Origin: CAZUMJ01 sp964621605
GTDB lineage: Bacteria > Actinomycetota > Acidimicrobiia > Acidimicrobiales > Iamiaceae
Assembly: GCA_964621605.1 (NCBI GenBank)
Contig: CAZUMJ010000005.1
Location: forward strand, 51,552-115,551
Length of the DNA: 64,000 nt
Direction: 5' to 3'
How positions within the stretch are numbered: position 1 is the stretch's first letter; the number at the start of each line of letters is the position of its first letter. This document shows, piece after piece, positions 60,640 through 64,000 of this stretch. Under the pieces are notes generated by a model. That model worked only from the letters and a program-made list of their open reading frames with translations. It did not search any database and was not told where the DNA came from. The position numbers and the translations under genes are program-made.

Positions 60640-61436
60640 TGACTCATCCAATAGATCTGTTGGACCTATGGGAGCTGGCGTGGTCTGATCGGCCCGTGCC
60701 TTGGGTCTGGATCCTTCTCATCGGTGCTGCGGTCGGGTTCATGGGGGGACTCTTCGGCAAGGGCGGTTCCGCCGTAGCGACGCCCTTGTTGGCGGCCGTG
60801 GGTGTGCCCCCGATCGTTGCCGTTGCCGCCCCCCTTCCCGCCACCGTCCCCGGAACCCTCGTCGCAGCGCGGCCGTACGTGCGACGCGGCCTGTTCGACA
60901 AGCAGGTCCTCGGGTGGAGCCTTGCCGTTGCCGTTGCGGGCACGATCGTGGGTGCCATCGCGTCGCAGTGGGTGGGCGGCGCCGCCCTCGTCCGCATCAC
61001 CGATGTCGTCGTCGGCGTCCTTGGGCTTCGCTTCCTCGTCAAGCCGACTGAGGCGGAGGGCAGCGACGAGCCTGTCTCGCACCGCACCCTGCGCACCGTC
61101 GTCGTGGGGCTCGTGGTCGGGCTCGCTGCCGGGTTGCTCGCCAACAGCGGCGGCTTCCTCCTGGCGCCGCTGTACCTCGCCGTGTTGCGGATGCCGGTGA
61201 AGCCGGCCTTCGGGACGTCGCTGATCGTGGCCTCGGTGCTCGCTGTTCCCGGCACCGTGGTCCACGGACTGCTGGGCCATCTCGACTGGTCGGTCGTCGT
61301 GGTCTTCGGAGTCGCCTCCGTCCCACTGTCTGGCGTTGGTGCGCGGGTCGCGTTGCGCACAAACCCCGCTCGCCTCGAGCGTGTCTACGGTGCGGTCCTG
61401 ATGCTGCTCGGCTTCGGCATGCTGTTCGTGCGCTGA
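60639..61436 (+). CDS. TauE/SafE family sulfite/organosulfonate-type exporter
   Basis: A 265-residue membrane protein with about eight helices in two similar halves. WILLIGAAVGFMGGLFGKGG is the conserved first motif (GxxxGxxGxGGG type), and VVVGLVVGLAAGLLANSGGF is its second copy; FGTSLIVASVLAVPGTVVHG follows. The family exports or imports sulfite, sulfonates and related anions; the substrate here is unknown. GTG 60639 sits inside the palindrome, so a later start (TTG 60660 or GTG 60696) is possible. Confidence 0.82.
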   Translation: MTHPIDLLDLWELAWSDRPVPWVWILLIGAAVGFMGGLFGKGGSAVATPLLAAVGVPPIVAVAAPLPATVPGTLVAARPYVRRGLFDKQVLGWSLAVAVAGTIVGAIASQWVGGAALVRITDVVVGVLGLRFLVKPTEAEGSDEPVSHRTLRTVVVGLVVGLAAGLLANSGGFLLAPLYLAVLRMPVKPAFGTSLIVASVLAVPGTVVHGLLGHLDWSVVVVFGVASVPLSGVGARVALRTNPARLERVYGAVLMLLGFGMLFVR

Positions 61437-61461
61437 TCGGCGCCTCGATCCGCCGGCGGGA

Positions 61462-61477
61462 GCGTTGCGGGCAACGC
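61462..61477 (+). terminator. Hairpin after TauE/SafE gene
   Basis: GCGTTGC-GG-GCAACGC, a 7-bp inverted repeat 26 bases after the stop; as RNA a 6-bp stem with a CGGG loop. No U-tract. Confidence 0.45.
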
Positions 61478-61493
61478 GCCGAGACGAGGGTGC

Positions 61494-61522
61494 TTGACCG
61501 AACAGGCGTTCGAAACTACGCT
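61494..61522 (+). promoter_or_regulatory. recA promoter with SOS (LexA) box
   Basis: TTGACC (61494-61499), a 17-base spacer and TACGCT (61517-61522). Inside the spacer CGAAC-AGGC-GTTCG (61499-61512) is a perfect match to the Gram-positive/actinobacterial LexA site GAAC-N4-GTTC. LexA bound here would block polymerase, so recA should be DNA-damage inducible. The leader to the GTG is about 165 bases. Confidence 0.85.
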
Positions 61523-61693
61523 GCTGTCGTTCCCGCTGGCGCCCCGCCGTACGGGAGCCCCATCCGGGGGCACGGCCTCCCCAAGGACTGTCACACCCCC
61601 TGCGTAGGGTCATCACAGAGCTCGCTGCGGTCGCCGCAGCCTCACTGACAGCACGTCGGCTCCCGCCGGCGACACGCGACGAAAGGAACCGCG

Positions 61694-62734
<1,041 letters not shown>

Positions 62735-62765
62735 CCGGTCCGCCTCCAGGGCCACCAACCCAGCC

Positions 62766-62807
62766 GGCATTGACTGGTCCGCGCAACGTTGTGGGCCGGT
62801 CAATGCC
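62766..62807 (+). terminator. Hairpin terminator after recA
   Basis: GGCATTGAC / GTCAATGCC perfect 9-bp base, extended by six further pairs with GU wobbles (TGGTCC / GGGCCG), loop of 12. About 15 pairs in RNA, no U-tract, 31 bases after the recA stop. Confidence 0.7.
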
Positions 62808-62861
62808 ATGCTGGGGTCGCAGCGGATGCCCGTTCAGGGCCTGGCGGTCGGAGGCGTAGAA

Positions 62862-63593
62862 GTGCGGAGATCTCGGCATTGCGCGGTGGCGGTGACCGTG
62901 CTCGTGCTCAGCGGACTGTTGGCAGGGTGCGGCTCGTCCTCACACCAGGGCGCTCCTTCCAACTCTGATTCCCATGAACGGGCCACCACCTCGGTGCCCG
63001 TGCACGCCGACCACGACTCGGCCGCTGCCACCTCGGACGACTCGGCAGCGCACGACACCGCCGATTCGGGGACGCCGGCCGGGGGTGACAGCACGATCCC
63101 CGACGATGCGGGCTCGGGCGCAGCAGGCTCGGCACCTTGCGAACCTGCCTCTGCTTCGAACGAAGGCGTCGAGCAGGCGCTGCGAACCTTCATCCCCTTC
63201 GTCGAGGCCGTGAAGCACGGCGACCAGGCGTGTGCCGATCGGCTCGTGAGCGACTGGTTCGTGTCGCGTCTGTCGGTCAGCCTGAACGACAAGGACGATC
63301 CGCGGTGGATCAGCTTTCATCCGCCGGGCATCGGCGGCGACATGCCCTCCCTCGAGGAGCGGTTCGTCGACCTCAAGCTCCCCGTCGATCCCTCGACGGT
63401 CAGCGACGAGCCATACACGCGCCCGATCATCGTGGCTGCGGGCGAGAGCCCCCCGGTCGATGCGGCCCCGGACCAGCCAGGTGGGCTCACGCTCTCGTGC
63501 CCCTTCGGGACGGGCCACCTCTCTGTCGATCTCGTGGTCGTCAACGGTGTCTACGAGGTAGACGATCTGACCATGTCCTACTTCTCCAAGTGA
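62862..63593 (+). CDS. Lipoprotein of unknown function
   Basis: A 243-residue lipoprotein. Basic start (VRRSRH), hydrophobic VAVTVLVLSGLLAGC with lipobox LLAGC, then a Ser/Asp/Thr-rich disordered linker of about 80 residues and a folded C-terminal domain of about 135 residues with three Cys (in SAPCEPAS, DQACADR and TLSCPFG). I recognise no family. GTG 62862 is chosen because GGAGG lies seven bases upstream; the ORF is open further, but that stretch overlaps the terminator region. Confidence 0.7.
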   Translation: MRRSRHCAVAVTVLVLSGLLAGCGSSSHQGAPSNSDSHERATTSVPVHADHDSAAATSDDSAAHDTADSGTPAGGDSTIPDDAGSGAAGSAPCEPASASNEGVEQALRTFIPFVEAVKHGDQACADRLVSDWFVSRLSVSLNDKDDPRWISFHPPGIGGDMPSLEERFVDLKLPVDPSTVSDEPYTRPIIVAAGESPPVDAAPDQPGGLTLSCPFGTGHLSVDLVVVNGVYEVDDLTMSYFSK

Positions 63594-63688
63594 GATCCCC
63601 GCGGTCTCCGAGTGAGATCCCCGCGCGAGCGGTCGGTCGGGGTGGGTGCGGCTTCGGCCGCGCGGCTGCGTCGTGAGACAATGACGCC

Positions 63689-64000
63689 ATGACCGACGCC
63701 GCGGCCCCGCCGGGTCGCACCTATGCCGTGCGGACGTTCGGCTGCCAGATGAACGAGCACGACTCGGAGCGCATCGCCGGCCTCCTCGAAGCCGACGGCT
63801 ACATGCCCGCTGACGACGACACCGACCCCGACGTCGTCGTCCTCAACACCTGTTGTGTGCGCGAGAACGCCGACAACAAGCTCTACGGCACTCTCGGCCA
63901 CCTCCGAGCGCTCAAGGACCGGCACCCCGACCTCGAGATCCTCGTCGGAGGCTGCCTCGCGCAGAAGGACCGCGACGAGATCGTCAAGCGCGCCCCCCAC
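63689..64000 (+). CDS. miaB: tRNA-2-methylthio-N6-dimethylallyladenosine synthase, 5' part
   Basis: MiaB, a radical-SAM methylthiotransferase acting on i6A37 of tRNA. Only the first 104 residues are in the window, open to its end. The MTTase domain shows RTFGCQMNEHDSERIAGLLE (GCQMN is the MiaB form) and VVLNTCCVRENADNKLYG, then GGCLAQKDRDEI. The ATG at 63689 lies six bases after GACAAT, another leaderless-type start. It is the paralogue of rimO at 55.2 kb. Confidence 0.93.
   Translation, partial: MTDAAAPPGRTYAVRTFGCQMNEHDSERIAGLLEADGYMPADDDTDPDVVVLNTCCVRENADNKLYGTLGHLRALKDRHPDLEILVGGCLAQKDRDEIVKRAPH

Overview
The window is a high-GC actinobacterial chromosome segment. I infer class Acidimicrobiia, probably from a metagenome assembly, for three reasons. 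The housekeeping gene order from rpsB to miaB follows the order long known in mycobacteria. The prolyl-tRNA synthetase is the short archaeal/eukaryal type. The accessory genes (acyl-CoA dehydrogenases, amidohydrolase-2 proteins, ferritin-like diiron proteins, TetR regulators) are typical of that class. Two runs of exactly 100 N mark scaffold joins. No rRNA, tRNA or CRISPR array was seen.

Backbone: rpsB-tsf-pyrH-frr-cdsA-dxr-rip1/rseP-ispG (0-8.8 kb) covers translation, UMP synthesis, phospholipid precursors and the MEP pathway. It continues with proS, a cell-wall glucosaminidase, then rimP-nusA-ylxR-infB-rbfA-truB-ribF (13.2-23.8 kb). Next come rpsO-pnp-M16 protease-dapB (31.8-37.8 kb), then dapA-rnj-ftsK-rimO-pgsA-cinA (48.5-58.4 kb), and finally recA and miaB (61.7-64 kb). 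dapA and dapB both serve lysine/diaminopimelate synthesis but lie 11 kb apart.

Four accessory islands interrupt this order. Island 1 (8.9-13.1 kb) holds an acyl-CoA dehydrogenase behind a perfect KstR-type operator, two amidohydrolases and a TetR regulator. Island 2 (23.8-31.6 kb) holds decayed secreted-protein genes, a fluoride riboswitch controlling a CLC-F type fluoride/proton antiporter, a lipoprotein sialidase, a DUF47-PiT phosphate transport pair and an XRE/ImmA regulator-protease pair with operator repeats. Island 3 (37.9-48.4 kb) holds a large lipoprotein, a KstD-like flavoprotein broken by a gap, a membrane protein, an AlkK-type acyl-CoA ligase, an FMN reductase-like protein, SURF1, a universal stress protein, two TetR regulators and a ferritin-like diiron protein. 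Island 4 (58.4-61.4 kb) holds an IS1380 transposase remnant, an unrecognised two-gene unit (one gene frameshifted), and a divergent LysR/TauE pair sharing a palindrome.

Regulation visible in the sequence: a recurring TAnnnT hexamer lies 6-8 bases before the start codon of about a dozen genes, which suggests widespread leaderless transcription. recA has an SOS box between its -35 and -10. A short leaderless upstream ORF overlaps the dapA start as TGATG. The fluoride riboswitch has a visible alternative hairpin. Several hairpins without U-tracts lie at gene ends.
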